Origin: Hyphomonas sp.
GTDB lineage: Bacteria > Pseudomonadota > Alphaproteobacteria > Caulobacterales > Hyphomonadaceae
Reading direction: 5' to 3'
NCBI RefSeq assembly: GCF_016125515.1
Contig: NZ_WGLO01000002.1
Location: 178,171-242,170 of the forward strand
Length of the DNA stretch: 64,000 nucleotides
The stretch's first letter is position 1; each line of letters starts with the position of its first letter. The translations under genes were made by a program, and so were the position numbers. The notes beneath the pieces were generated by a model. That model did no database searches. It saw nothing but the letters and a program-made list of their open reading frames with translations, and was not told the origin of the DNA. Positions 1 through 9,156 of the stretch are shown here, one piece after another.

Positions 1-300
1 CAGCTCGACCTCCGCCGTCGGATCATCCGGCGATGCCGGCAGGATCAGCTTGACGAGACTCGCGCCCGGATGGGCGGCAATCCCGGCGGCGATCACGTCG
101 TCCGCCGGCAGGACTTTCCCTGCCAGCGGCGCCGCACGGGCGTTGATGCGCGCTTCTACAGCCGCCTCGAATTGCGGCTTGAAAAGATAGATCGCGCCCG
201 TGATAGCCAGGATGACGGCGAACGGAATCACCATCAGTCCGGCGAAGAAATGCCAGCGCCAGACCCGGTGCTGGAGCGTTGAGCGATTGGCGCTGGCCAT
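1..300 (-). CDS. PepSY-associated membrane protein, N-terminal part (runs off the left edge)
   Basis: Only the first 100 residues are in the window. The protein starts with a basic, Trp-rich stretch (HRVWRWHFFAGL) followed by a hydrophobic helix at about residues 18-42 and an FKPQFE segment, the usual opening of PepSY_TM iron-uptake-associated membrane proteins, which are thought to act as inner-membrane reductases or transport partners for ferric siderophores. It begins 3 bases after the stop of the upstream TonB receptor gene, so the two are surely cotranscribed. The ATG is preceded by GAGG about 8 bases upstream. Family assignment rests on this N-terminus and on the neighbour; the diagnostic PepSY repeats would lie outside the window. 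Confidence 0.75.
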   Translation of the reverse strand, partial: MASANRSTLQHRVWRWHFFAGLMVIPFAVILAITGAIYLFKPQFEAAVEARINARAAPLAGKVLPADDVIAAGIAAHPGASLVKLILPASPDDPTAEVEL

Positions 301-303
301 GGA

Positions 304-2313
304 TCAGAACCTCGCGCGGATGCCACCGAACACCGAACGACGTTCCACGGGGTTGTAGATGACCGACGCCGGGCTCACCGTGACCACCGCGCTGACATCG
401 CCGACCGCGTTCTCGTCCGCCAGGTTACGGCCGTCGATGAAGAAGTCGATCTTGTCAGTGGCCGACCAGCTCGCAGTCACGCCCAGAAGCGTATAGCCAT
501 CCGTACGGGTCGTGTTGTTGTAGTCCGACCACGGACCATCAGCGACCCATTCGAGGTTCGGCGCCACCGTGAAATCATCACTGGAGAAGCGCAGCTCCGC
601 GCGGTACACATGCTCGGGAACTACCGGCAGCGAGTTGTCGCCATACTGCACGTCACCTTCGAACTTGAAGTCCGAATACTGGTAGACTTGGCGCAGCGTC
701 AGCCAGTCGGTGAATGCGAGCGAGAGGCCCGTTTCGATACCCGCATGGGTCGTTTTGTCGGCGTTGAAGGTCGAAGCCGGGAAATCCGGGCCCACTGTGA
801 ACTGCAGGAACTCTCCTTCAAGGTCAGCTGAATAGAGCGACACGTCCCACTCGGCGATGCCGGCGCGGCCGCGTGAGCCCACTTCGAACGTCCAGGCCGT
901 CTGCGCTTCGATCGGCACGAAGGACGCGATCTGTGCGACTTCGCCCATGCCGGGGAATTCGGCCGACCGGCTATAGTTTCCGTACAGCTGGATATCCGGC
1001 GTAACCTGATAGAGCGCGCCGAACTTCGGAGAGATTTCCTCGAAATCCGCCGTGCCGAAAGCAGCGATGGGGCGAAACTGGGTCTGCTCCCGCTCGCCCT
1101 GCGCCGCAATCACACCGGCAATCAGGGTCAGCTTGTCGGTCACGCTGTAGCGGCCTTCGCCGTAGACGTTTGCGGTCCAGGCCGACTGGTCGGCCTCGAA
1201 AGTCAGCGCGCCGCGCGCGCCATTGATGTTCACGAACCGCTTGGCATCGGTTTCGCCTTCGCGGGCCTCGGCGCCAAGCGTGAACGCAAACGGCCCCTTC
1301 TCCCACTCATATCGCCCCCAGACGCCACGATCGAGCGACTGATAGTCGATGACCTGGAAGATGGGGTGATAGAGTTCCTTGGAGTTCAGCCAAACGCCGA
1401 CGGCCAGATCGCCGTCGCCGAGATCGAACCGCGTCTGGTTCTGCACACGGATCGAATTGATGTCGCGGGCCTGATCGCCCACGAAGTTGCCCTTCGAGGG
1501 ATTGTTCAGCGTGTCATTCAGGTTCAGCGCACCCGGCAGTTCCTGGTTGATGTTGTTGAGGCTGAGATAGAAGCGCGTCGAGACGATGTCTGTTACATCA
1601 TAGCCGACATTTCCATGGAAGCGGTAGGAATTGCGGCTGGCATGGTCGCGCCCGCCATCCGATGTATCGGCGCTGACCGCGCCCCAGGCATCCCACCGGC
1701 CGGCATCGATGCCGCCCGAGACGAGGCCGCGATAGGTCTGGAAGCTGCCCACATCGCCGCGCACATAGAGGCCTTCGGCGGTTTCACCCGTTGGCGTGAC
1801 CCCGTTGATGGCGCCGCCGAGTGTACCCGAGCCGAAGCGCAGCGCGTTGGCGCCGCGGTAGACCTCGAGGTGATCGAAGAAGATCGGCTCGAGTTCCTGG
1901 AAGTCGCCATTGTCATCGGCAAGGTTGATCGGCGCACCGTCCTGCAACAGCGTCAAGCCTCGCATGTGGAAGCCGCGGCTGATGCCCGATCCGCGGATCG
2001 AGATGCGGATTTCCTGGCCATAGCGGGGCTGCGTATAGACGCCCGGCGAGAAGGCCAGCGTGTCGCGCATCGAGACGAGGAAACGGTCGGCATATTCCTC
2101 ATGACTGACGACATCAGCGCCGCCGGCAGTGCGGGCGACATTGGCTTCGGCTTCATTGGTCTGCGCCGTCGAGGTGACGATGATCGTCTCTTCGACGCGG
2201 ACGCTGTCTTCGCCGGCGGCGAACTCTTGCGCCTGCGCAGGAAGGATGGCGCCCAGCGACAAGGCCAACGCGCCAAGGCTCACGGTGGAGCCGACTTTGG
2301 ATGTGAACTTCAT
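304..2313 (-). CDS. TonB-dependent outer-membrane receptor, FecA-like
   Basis: A 669-residue TonB-dependent transporter. A signal peptide (residues 1-28, AQA before the cut) is followed by a TonB-box-like stretch (EETIIVTST, about 41-49), a plug domain with SIRGSGISRGFHMRG and VEVYRG-like (LEVYRGANALRFGSG) motifs, and a beta-barrel ending in Phe, as outer-membrane proteins do. The plug wording IRGSGISRGFHMRGLTLLQDGAP is typical of ferric-citrate/siderophore receptors of the FecA group, and a PepSY membrane protein follows directly. The substrate is therefore probably a ferric chelate; no fecIR regulator genes are visible in the window. An upstream small DUF2946 gene reads in the same direction. 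Confidence 0.9.
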   Translation of the reverse strand: MKFTSKVGSTVSLGALALSLGAILPAQAQEFAAGEDSVRVEETIIVTSTAQTNEAEANVARTAGGADVVSHEEYADRFLVSMRDTLAFSPGVYTQPRYGQEIRISIRGSGISRGFHMRGLTLLQDGAPINLADDNGDFQELEPIFFDHLEVYRGANALRFGSGTLGGAINGVTPTGETAEGLYVRGDVGSFQTYRGLVSGGIDAGRWDAWGAVSADTSDGGRDHASRNSYRFHGNVGYDVTDIVSTRFYLSLNNINQELPGALNLNDTLNNPSKGNFVGDQARDINSIRVQNQTRFDLGDGDLAVGVWLNSKELYHPIFQVIDYQSLDRGVWGRYEWEKGPFAFTLGAEAREGETDAKRFVNINGARGALTFEADQSAWTANVYGEGRYSVTDKLTLIAGVIAAQGEREQTQFRPIAAFGTADFEEISPKFGALYQVTPDIQLYGNYSRSAEFPGMGEVAQIASFVPIEAQTAWTFEVGSRGRAGIAEWDVSLYSADLEGEFLQFTVGPDFPASTFNADKTTHAGIETGLSLAFTDWLTLRQVYQYSDFKFEGDVQYGDNSLPVVPEHVYRAELRFSSDDFTVAPNLEWVADGPWSDYNNTTRTDGYTLLGVTASWSATDKIDFFIDGRNLADENAVGDVSAVVTVSPASVIYNPVERRSVFGGIRARF

Positions 2314-2388
2314 GGATTTGGATCTTCAGATGAAAGTGATCCGGACGCGAAGTCCGGCTGTCTGCCCTCCCGTGGGAGAGCGGCTTGA

Positions 2389-2802
2389 TCAGGCTTTCAT
2401 CGAGGCAGGTGGGGCGCGGGAACCGAGCGGAGGCCCGCGCGGGGGCGTCCAGAAACGCACTTCGAACCGGGGCGCCTCTTGCGCAACCGGTGCAAATACC
2501 AAGGGCGCGTCCACGCTGGCAACCGCCGGCAGGGTTGCGACCTGGCCCAGCACGCAGTCGTGGCAATCATGGTCCATGCCCGGCGATTTGCCGCCGGATT
2601 TGCTGGCGATGAGGCCCGAGAGTTCCGCACCGACCGCTTGGGCGCCATCCGCCGGCTGCGCACCGGGCATGGCGCACAGCACGGACATCGTTTCGCCCGG
2701 CTGGGATATGCCAGCCGCCATCGCGCCCGGCATCAAGGCCTGCGAGATCAGCGCAAGCACCGCCAGGGTGCGCGCGAGGAAACTGGCTGAAATCCCCCAC
2801 AT
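2389..2802 (-). CDS. DUF2946-type secreted small protein
   Basis: A 137-residue protein with an N-terminal hydrophobic segment (residues 5-30, ending AMAAG) and a central His/Cys cluster, MDHDCHDCVLG, which is the hallmark of DUF2946 proteins often encoded beside TonB receptors for metals or metal chelates. The His and Cys residues suggest metal binding but no function is established. It lies 75 bases upstream of the FecA-like receptor on the same strand. The frame stays open far upstream into the opposite SDR gene, so the start is uncertain; I chose the ATG that gives a signal sequence directly (MWGISASF). Confidence 0.65.
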   Translation of the reverse strand: MWGISASFLARTLAVLALISQALMPGAMAAGISQPGETMSVLCAMPGAQPADGAQAVGAELSGLIASKSGGKSPGMDHDCHDCVLGQVATLPAVASVDAPLVFAPVAQEAPRFEVRFWTPPRGPPLGSRAPPASMKA

Positions 2803-2979
2803 GCGTGGCAGAATAGCCCAGTTCCGCGCGCCAGCGAAGCTGCAAACGCGTCGCAGTTGAAACCGGGCCCTGCCGCCTACCCCGCAAGGCGAAAACTCAC
2901 CTCGCGTGACCCCTAGCCGATCCACGCCGGGTCCCTTAGGGTTCGCCAGCTTCAGAAACCAGACAAGGGAGGGCGCCGC

Positions 2980-3747
2980 ATGGGCCTGTTCGATCTCAAG
3001 GGAAAAACCGCCATCATCACCGGCTCGTCGCGCGGCATCGGCCGGGCGATCGCCGAAGCCATGGCCGACCAGGGCGCCCGCGTGGTGATCTCCTCGCGCA
3101 AGCCGGGCCCGTGCCAGGAGGTCGCTGACGAGATCAACAAGAAACATGGCGACGGCACCGCCATCGCAATCCCCGCCAACATCTCCTCGAAGGACGACCT
3201 TCAGGCGATGGTCGACGAGACGAACAAGACGTTCGGCAAGATCGACATCGTGGTCTGCAACGCCGCCTCCAACCCCTATTACGGCCCGATGGCCGGCATT
3301 TCGGACGACGCATTCACCAAGATCCTGCAGAACAACATCATCTCGAACCACTGGCTGATCCAGATGTGCGCGCCGCAGATGCGCGAGCGAAAGGACGGCG
3401 CCATCATCATCGTGTCGTCCATCGGCGGCCTGCGCGCCTCGCCGGTGATCGGCGCCTACAACATCTCCAAGGCGGCGGACTTCCAGCTTGCCCGCAACCT
3501 CGCTGCGGAGTTCGGCGCGGACAACATCCGCGTCAACTGCATAGCGCCGGGCCTGATCAAGACCGACTTCGCCAAGGCGCTCTGGGACAATCCGGACACG
3601 CTGAAGCGTGCCCTGACCGGCACCCCGCTGAAGCGTATCGGCGAGCCGGAAGAGATCGCGGGCGCCGCCGTGTACCTGGCCTCGAAAGCAGGCGCCTACA
3701 TGACCGGCCAGATGCTGGTGGTCGACGGCGGAGCGACCGTGACCTGA
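2980..3747 (+). CDS. SDR family oxidoreductase
   Basis: A 255-residue classical short-chain dehydrogenase/reductase. TGSSRGIG (residues 14-21) is the NAD(P)-binding glycine motif, NAAS corresponds to NNAG, the catalytic Ser is in IIIVSSIGG and YNISK carries the catalytic Tyr and Lys; VDGGATVT closes the fold. A good AGGGAGG ribosome site stands before the ATG. The stop overlaps the start of a hotdog thioesterase by one base (TGATG), and a third gene follows, so all three form an operon, plausibly for fatty-acid or other acyl-CoA metabolism. The substrate cannot be read from the sequence. Confidence 0.9.
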   Translation: MGLFDLKGKTAIITGSSRGIGRAIAEAMADQGARVVISSRKPGPCQEVADEINKKHGDGTAIAIPANISSKDDLQAMVDETNKTFGKIDIVVCNAASNPYYGPMAGISDDAFTKILQNNIISNHWLIQMCAPQMRERKDGAIIIVSSIGGLRASPVIGAYNISKAADFQLARNLAAEFGADNIRVNCIAPGLIKTDFAKALWDNPDTLKRALTGTPLKRIGEPEEIAGAAVYLASKAGAYMTGQMLVVDGGATVT

Positions 3748-4214
3748 TGCGTACCGAACTTTCGGCGCAGCAGAGCGCTTTCTTCGCCCGTCTCCGCTCC
3801 GGGGAATGGGAATTGCCGCCCGGCATCCGCAATCTCGGCATCCGGCCGCAGGACTGGCTGAAAGAAGTTTCCTATGGCCGCGTGCTGTACCAATGGCCGA
3901 ACACCGGCGACCGGGACATCCAGCCCGACCGTGTCTTCGGAGGCTGGGTGGCCGGCCTGTCGGACCATATCGTCTCGATGACCATGGCCTCCGCGCTTGA
4001 TGACGGCGAATGGTTCACCACGATGGAACTGCAGACGCGCATCCTGCGCCCTGTGCCCAACGGCCTGATCACCATCGAAGGCCGCCTTGTCAGCCGGGGA
4101 AAGACAACCGGCCTCGTCGAAGCCGACTGGCGCGACGAGAAGGGCCGCCACCTCGCCCGCATTACTGCCGCCAAGGCAATCCGCGCGATGGCGGAGCTGC
4201 GTCCGGGCGGGTGA
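3747..4214 (+). CDS. PaaI/hotdog-fold thioesterase-like protein
   Basis: A 155-residue protein whose centre (DRVFGGWVAGLSDHIVSM followed later by ELQTRILRPVPNGLITIEGRL) matches the hotdog fold: a GG turn and Asp at the start of the central helix, then the strand ending in a long-chain ester pocket. This is the pattern of PaaI/YbgC-like acyl-CoA thioesterases. The start ATG shares one base with the SDR stop and is translationally coupled to it. A conserved unknown gene starts 4 bases after the stop. Hydrolysis of an acyl-CoA made or used by the SDR is an inference from context. Confidence 0.75.
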   Translation: MRTELSAQQSAFFARLRSGEWELPPGIRNLGIRPQDWLKEVSYGRVLYQWPNTGDRDIQPDRVFGGWVAGLSDHIVSMTMASALDDGEWFTTMELQTRILRPVPNGLITIEGRLVSRGKTTGLVEADWRDEKGRHLARITAAKAIRAMAELRPGG

Positions 4215-4218
4215 TCCC

Positions 4219-4722
4219 ATGCGCATCGAAATCACCAAGGGCAAATCAGAAGACTTCATTCGGATCGCGCGCTGCAATGGCGAAACCGCCGACACGCGCT
4301 TTCCGAAAAAAGGTCCGTTCCCGCACGATCTCGTGCATGTGGTGGTGGAAGAGACGCTCGGCCTGAAGCACGCCTTCTGGGGAATGATCGCCTCCGGCCG
4401 CCATCCTGAAGAGATCGCCGCGCTCGCCTCGTCGCTCGGCCATTCCAGCGCCGCTAAGGCGCACGTGCCCGATCCCTCGATCATCGAACTGATCCAGGCC
4501 GAACGGCTCGTCGAATGTTTCGAGGCCGAGATCTGGGGCGGCCCGGCTGCTCTGGACGATCTGCAATCGGTCGCCGATGCCGCCCTTTCGGCGTCGCGCG
4601 TGCCGCGCATTGCGCTGACAGAGGCCGCCGTCTCTGACATCCGCGCCCGTCTCGCCCGGCTTGGGGCGGAATGGAACGCGCTGCCCGCAGGCGGCACGCT
4701 GGCCTGCGACTTGGCAGACTGA
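4219..4722 (+). CDS. conserved protein of unknown function
   Basis: A 167-residue soluble protein without signal peptide or membrane helix. The N-terminal part has a strand-rich stretch (MRIEITKGKSEDFIRIARCNG) and a notable FPKKGPFPHDLVHVVVEETLG segment; the rest looks helical. I do not recognise a named family, though the PHDLVHVVVE wording suggests a conserved motif with two His and a Glu. It starts 4 bases after the thioesterase stop, in the SDR-thioesterase operon. The start was taken at the first ATG after that stop. Confidence 0.75.
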   Translation: MRIEITKGKSEDFIRIARCNGETADTRFPKKGPFPHDLVHVVVEETLGLKHAFWGMIASGRHPEEIAALASSLGHSSAAKAHVPDPSIIELIQAERLVECFEAEIWGGPAALDDLQSVADAALSASRVPRIALTEAAVSDIRARLARLGAEWNALPAGGTLACDLAD

Positions 4723-4742
4723 CTTCCGCAGTCAGAACGGAT

Positions 4743-4771
4743 GCGTCCGGCAAGAGGACACCGCCGGACGC
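4743..4771. terminator. 9-bp hairpin between convergent genes
   Basis: GCGTCCGGC (4743-4751) and GCCGGACGC (4763-4771) form a perfect 9-bp stem with an 11-base loop in the 77-base gap between two genes that converge. There is no T-tract on either side, so it may be a weak or Rho-assisted bidirectional terminator. Confidence 0.4.
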
Positions 4772-4799
4772 AAGCCTTGCTGGAGATTTGATCCGCTGA

Positions 4800-5681
4800 C
4801 TACTTCACCAGCGCCGGAATGGCGGGCAGGTCGCACACGTCCACCTCGCCCTTGGTTGCCAGTTCGGTCGCAAAGGCTTCGGTATCGGTGCGCAGCACCC
4901 AGGCTTTCGGACGCAATTTTTCCGGCAGGTCAGCCGCAACCTTGGCGGAGGTCAGCACATCCGGATCGGTCACCGTGCCACTGCCCGGCGCACCCTTCTT
5001 CAGGGCCTTCACCACATCCTGCCCTTCGATTACCCGGCCCCAGGCGGTGTAATTCTTGTCGAGATGGGGCGAGTGTTCGCGCATCAGGAAGAATTGCGTG
5101 TCGCCCGAATTGGGATCATCCGTCCGTGCCGTCGACACCACGCCCCGGCAGTGCGGGATTGAGGTCGACACAAATCCGTCTGCGGACATTTCCGCGAAGA
5201 AGGAAGGCTGGGTCAGGATCGGGAAGCCATTGATATAGCCGTTCTTCGCCGTGTCTTCCGGCCCGACGGCGGCTTCGAGCGGCATCTTCGTCACGTCGCG
5301 GCGGATGGTGAATTCGCCCGGAATGCCCGGCCAGCCCGGATCCTCGCCTTTCTTGGCCCAGACGTCGCCGCCCTGGGCCATGAAGTCGTCGATGACACGG
5401 TGGAAGGTCGTGCCGTCGAGATCGCCCGAATGGATCAGCACGGAGAACTGCGCGTAATGCTTGGGCGCAATGTCCGGGAAGGCCTCGATCAGGATCCGGC
5501 CCTTGGTCGTCTCGAAAATGAACAGGTTCTTGGGGTCGACCGGCCGCCACAGCGCTTCATCCGGCGCGTCGGGCGCGGCGTCCGCCCCGACCGACCAGGC
5601 CGCCTGACTTGCGGTATCCCCGCAGGCCGGCAAGGCCAGTCCGAGCAGACCGGCCACAACTCCAAACGCTACACGTTTCAT
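4800..5681 (-). CDS. cyclophilin-type peptidyl-prolyl isomerase, lipoprotein
   Basis: A 293-residue cyclophilin with a lipoprotein signal (lipobox LPAC, Cys20), so it probably acts in the periplasm on folding envelope proteins. Core cyclophilin motifs are FHRVIDDFMAQGGD, with the catalytic Arg, and the DTQFFLM strand; ITRPWG-like AWGRVIEGQDVV follows. About 70 residues (WPGIPGEFTIRRDV through SIPHCRG) sit between the two halves, longer than in minimal cyclophilins but usual in this group. The start overlaps the stop of coaD by 4 bases (ATGA), placing it in a gyrA-coaD-cyclophilin operon. Confidence 0.88.
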   Translation of the reverse strand: MKRVAFGVVAGLLGLALPACGDTASQAAWSVGADAAPDAPDEALWRPVDPKNLFIFETTKGRILIEAFPDIAPKHYAQFSVLIHSGDLDGTTFHRVIDDFMAQGGDVWAKKGEDPGWPGIPGEFTIRRDVTKMPLEAAVGPEDTAKNGYINGFPILTQPSFFAEMSADGFVSTSIPHCRGVVSTARTDDPNSGDTQFFLMREHSPHLDKNYTAWGRVIEGQDVVKALKKGAPGSGTVTDPDVLTSAKVAADLPEKLRPKAWVLRTDTEAFATELATKGEVDVCDLPAIPALVK

Positions 5682-6175
5682 TTTCCGTACTTCTCCAACA
5701 ACGCCCGCTTCACGTCTGGCGTGACAAAGGGCGTGATGTTGCCGCCGAGGCTTGCGATTTCCTTCACGAGCCGGGAGGCAACGGCCTGGTGGCGAACATC
5801 CGCCATCAGGAAGACAGTTTCAATGTCGGGATTCAGTTGCTCGTTCATCGCGGTCATCTGGAACTCGTATTCGAAGTCCTGGACCGCGCGCAGGCCGCGC
5901 ACGATGATCTGGGCACCGCAGGCTTCGGCGAACTTCATGAGCAGGCCGTGCATCGGCAGCACCTTGATTTCGGCCAGTCCAGGCCCGTTCAGGCGCGCGC
6001 ACTCAGCCTTCACCATGGCCACACGCTCATCCAGCGTGAACAGGGGCTTTTTCGATTCGTTGACAGCGACCCCGATGATCAACTCGTCGACCAGCTTCAT
6101 GGCCCGGCCGAAAATATCGATGTGGCCAATCGTCGGCGGATCAAAAGTCCCGGGGTAAAGTCCGATACGGCGCAA
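5678..6175 (-). CDS. coaD: phosphopantetheine adenylyltransferase
   Basis: CoaD, 165 residues, transfers AMP from ATP to 4'-phosphopantetheine, the penultimate step of coenzyme A synthesis. GTFDPPTIGH (residues 9-18) holds the (T/H)xGH nucleotidyltransferase motif, IVRGLRAVQDFEYE is the conserved substrate-binding segment, and the length is that of the family. An AGGAGGG ribosome site precedes the ATG. It lies 45 bases downstream of gyrA and overlaps the next gene by 4 bases. Confidence 0.96.
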   Translation of the reverse strand: MRRIGLYPGTFDPPTIGHIDIFGRAMKLVDELIIGVAVNESKKPLFTLDERVAMVKAECARLNGPGLAEIKVLPMHGLLMKFAEACGAQIIVRGLRAVQDFEYEFQMTAMNEQLNPDIETVFLMADVRHQAVASRLVKEIASLGGNITPFVTPDVKRALLEKYGK

Positions 6176-6220
6176 TGGCTTGCCCTCCTGTAGCCCTGAA
6201 AGCGGCTGGCTGGGGCAAAA

Positions 6221-9010
6221 TCAGCCCTGCCCGTCCTCCGGCTTATCCATACCGGCTTCGTTGTCTTCGACAAGTCGCGCGACCGAAACAACCCGTTCAC
6301 CGTCACTCGTGCGTAGCACCCAGACGCCGCCCGTAGAGCGCCCGGCGATGCGGATCTGGTCCACCGGCGTGCGGATCAGCTGGCCGCCATCGGTCACCAG
6401 CATCACCTCATCGCCCTCGCCAACGGGGAAGGATTGCGCCACGCGCTTGACCGGCCCGGTCTTCTTGTCGCGGCCCCAGATGTTCTGGGCCACCAGGCCT
6501 TTGCCACCGCGTCCGGTGACGCGGTAGTCATACGCGGACGAGCGTTTGCCCATGCCGTCATCGGCCACCGTGAAGATGAATTCCTCGGCGGCGCCCATCT
6601 CGGCAATCCGCTCCGGCGACAGCGCGGCTTCGCCCACGGGCTCCTCGTCGTCGTCCGAGATTTCCTCTTCCTCCCCGGTCGCCGCACGGCGCATGGCGGC
6701 TGCATGCTTGATGTAAGCGCGGGCCTCTTCAGACGTGACGTCCAGATGGCGCAGGATGGCCATCGAGATCACCTCATCGCCCTCACCGAGTCGGATACCC
6801 CGCACACCGGTTGAGTCGCGGCCGGCGAACACGCGCACATCGGTCACCTCGAAGCGGATGCACTGGCCGAGCGCGGTGGTCAGCATCACGTCTTCCTTGT
6901 CGGAACAGACCTGCACCGAGACGATGCCGTCGCCCGGATCGAGCTTCATGGCGATCTTGCCTGCGCGGTTCACGCGGATGAAGTCCGCCAGCTTGTTGCG
7001 GCGCACGTTGCCGGAGCGGGTCGCGAACATCACGTCGAGATGTTCAGTCGCCTCTTCGCTGTCGGGCAGCGGCAGCACGCTTTCGATGCGTTCATCGGGC
7101 GCCAGCGGGAAGATGTTGACCAGCGCCTTGCCGCGCGAGGTCGGCCCGCCGACGGGCAGGCGCCACACCTTCTCCTTGTAGACGAGGCCAGCCGACGAGA
7201 AGAACAGAATCTCCGTATGCGTCGTCGCCGTGAACACGCGGACGATGAAATCCTCGTCCTTCATCGCCATGCCGGACCGGCCCTTGCCACCGCGGTTCTG
7301 CGTGCGATAGGCCGCGAGCGGCGTGCGCTTCACATAGCCGCCATGCGTGACCGTGACGACCATGTCCTCGACCTCGATAAGGTCCTCATCGTCCATGTCG
7401 ACACCGCCTTCGGTGAAGGCAGACCGGCGCGGAACAGCGAACTTGGATTTCACCTCGTTCAGCTCACCGCGGATGATCTCTAGAATGCGCGGACGCGAGC
7501 GCAGGATGTCCAGATAGTCCGCAATCTTCTCGGCTAGCGCACGGGCCTCGTTGCCGATCTCGTCTCGGCCGAGGCCGGTCAAGCGATGCAGCGGAAGGTT
7601 CAGGATCGCGCGGGCCTGTTCGTCGGACAGGTAGATCGTGCCGTCATCGGGGCCGCGCCGCGTACGCCGGTCGGCGATCAGGTCGATCAGCGGGCCCATG
7701 TCCTGCTGTGGCCAGGCTTTTTCCAGCAAGCGCTCGCGCGCCGTCGCCGGATCGGGCGAATTGCGGATGATGCGGATGATCTCGTCGATGTTGGCCACGG
7801 CCAGCGCCAGGCCGACCAAGACGTGCGCCCGGTCGCGAGCCTTGCCCAGCTCGTGCTTGGTGCGCCGGACCACGACCTCCTCGCGGAAGGCGATGAAGTA
7901 TTCGAGCACCTTGCGCAGGTTCATCAGCTCGGGCCGACCGCCATTCAGCGCCAGCATGTTGACCGCAAAGGAATTCTGCATCTGGCTGAACCGGTAGAGC
8001 TGGTTCAGCACCACATCGGCGCTCGCATCCTTCTTCAGCTCGATGACCACCCGGATCCCGTTACGGTCGGATTCGTCGCGCAGGTCGGAGATGCCTTCGA
8101 TCTTCTTTTCACGGACGAGTTCGGCGATCTTCGTGATCATCGCGGCCTTGTTCACCTGGTACGGAATTTCCGTCACGATGATGGCTTCGCGGTTGTTTTT
8201 TGCCGTCTCGATTTCCGTCTTGGCACGGACGATCACGCTGCCGCGCCCCGTCAGCAGTGCCTTGCGGCTGCCGGACATGCCCATGATCAGGCCGCCGGTC
8301 GGGAAGTCCGGCCCCGGAACGATGTCGCACAGCGCATCTTCCTCGATCAGGGGATTGTCGATCAGCGCCAGTGTCGCGTCGATGATCTCGCCCAGATTGT
8401 GCGGCGGAATGTTGGTCGCCATGCCGACGGCGATACCGCTGCCGCCATTGACCAGCAGGTTCGGGAACTGCGCCGGCAGGACGATCGGTTCTTTCTGCTG
8501 GCCGTCATAGTTAGGCTGGAAATCGACCGTGTCCTTGTCGAGGTCGGCCAGCAGGTAGGTGGCCGGCTTCGACATCCGGCTTTCGGTGTAACGCATGGCG
8601 GCCGGCGGATCGTTGTCGATCGAGCCGAAGTTGCCCTGGCCGTCCACCAGCATCACGCCCATCGAAAACGGCTGCGCCATGCGCACCAGCGCGTCATAGA
8701 TCGCGCTGTCACCGTGCGGGTGGTAGTTACCCATCACGGCGCCGACGATGTTGGCGGATTTCTTGTATGGCTTGTCAGGCGTGTTGCCGCCTTCGTTCAT
8801 CGCGTAGAGGATGCGCCGGTGCACCGGCTTCAGCCCGTCGCGCACATCCGGCAGCGCCCGGCTGACGATCACGCTCATCGCGTAATCGAGGTAGGAGGAC
8901 TTCATCTCTGTCTCGATGAAGATCGGCTCGATACCGTCTACGGGGCGGGGCGGACCGCCGGCATTTTCCGGGGTTTCCGGCTCGTCCGGAGGCAGGGTTG
9001 GGTCGCTCAT
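6221..9010 (-). CDS. gyrA: DNA gyrase subunit A
   Basis: GyrA, 929 residues, breaks and reseals DNA during negative supercoiling with GyrB. The catalytic tyrosine is Tyr141 in AAMRYTES; the quinolone region [14 protein letters not shown] has Ser102 and Asp106, the wild-type residues of susceptible gyrase (E. coli Ser83 and Asp87). The GyrA-box is [10 protein letters not shown], which distinguishes gyrase from topoisomerase IV ParC. Within the C-terminal pinwheel there is an acidic insertion ([12 protein letters not shown]) between blades, making the protein longer than E. coli GyrA. It is the first gene of the gyrA-coaD-cyclophilin unit. Confidence 0.97.
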   Translation of the reverse strand: MSDPTLPPDEPETPENAGGPPRPVDGIEPIFIETEMKSSYLDYAMSVIVSRALPDVRDGLKPVHRRILYAMNEGGNTPDKPYKKSANIVGAVMGNYHPHGDSAIYDALVRMAQPFSMGVMLVDGQGNFGSIDNDPPAAMRYTESRMSKPATYLLADLDKDTVDFQPNYDGQQKEPIVLPAQFPNLLVNGGSGIAVGMATNIPPHNLGEIIDATLALIDNPLIEEDALCDIVPGPDFPTGGLIMGMSGSRKALLTGRGSVIVRAKTEIETAKNNREAIIVTEIPYQVNKAAMITKIAELVREKKIEGISDLRDESDRNGIRVVIELKKDASADVVLNQLYRFSQMQNSFAVNMLALNGGRPELMNLRKVLEYFIAFREEVVVRRTKHELGKARDRAHVLVGLALAVANIDEIIRIIRNSPDPATARERLLEKAWPQQDMGPLIDLIADRRTRRGPDDGTIYLSDEQARAILNLPLHRLTGLGRDEIGNEARALAEKIADYLDILRSRPRILEIIRGELNEVKSKFAVPRRSAFTEGGVDMDDEDLIEVEDMVVTVTHGGYVKRTPLAAYRTQNRGGKGRSGMAMKDEDFIVRVFTATTHTEILFFSSAGLVYKEKVWRLPVGGPTSRGKALVNIFPLAPDERIESVLPLPDSEEATEHLDVMFATRSGNVRRNKLADFIRVNRAGKIAMKLDPGDGIVSVQVCSDKEDVMLTTALGQCIRFEVTDVRVFAGRDSTGVRGIRLGEGDEVISMAILRHLDVTSEEARAYIKHAAAMRRAATGEEEEISDDDEEPVGEAALSPERIAEMGAAEEFIFTVADDGMGKRSSAYDYRVTGRGGKGLVAQNIWGRDKKTGPVKRVAQSFPVGEGDEVMLVTDGGQLIRTPVDQIRIAGRSTGGVWVLRTSDGERVVSVARLVEDNEAGMDKPEDGQG

Positions 9011-9062
9011 GGAAGGCCTTCTCGCGAGGGTCAGCGGCGCCGGCGCACGTCGCGCTCGAATC

Positions 9063-9123
9063 GCCAGTTTTGTGACCTTTTTACTAGCAGCCGGCGCGCC
9101 CCGGAGCCACCCCGAAAACTGGC
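9063..9123. promoter_or_regulatory. 9-bp inverted repeat in the gyrA upstream region
   Basis: GCCAGTTTT (9063-9071) and AAAACTGGC (9115-9123) are perfect 9-bp arms 43 bases apart, in the 146-base gap upstream of gyrA. Between the arms, on the minus strand, lies GCTAGTAAAAAG, a possible -10 region. It could be a regulatory element of gyrA or part of the end of the beta-lactamase transcript. Confidence 0.35.
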
Positions 9124-9156
9124 TTTTTCGCAGCGATCACAGGTCGTTCGGGCCGT

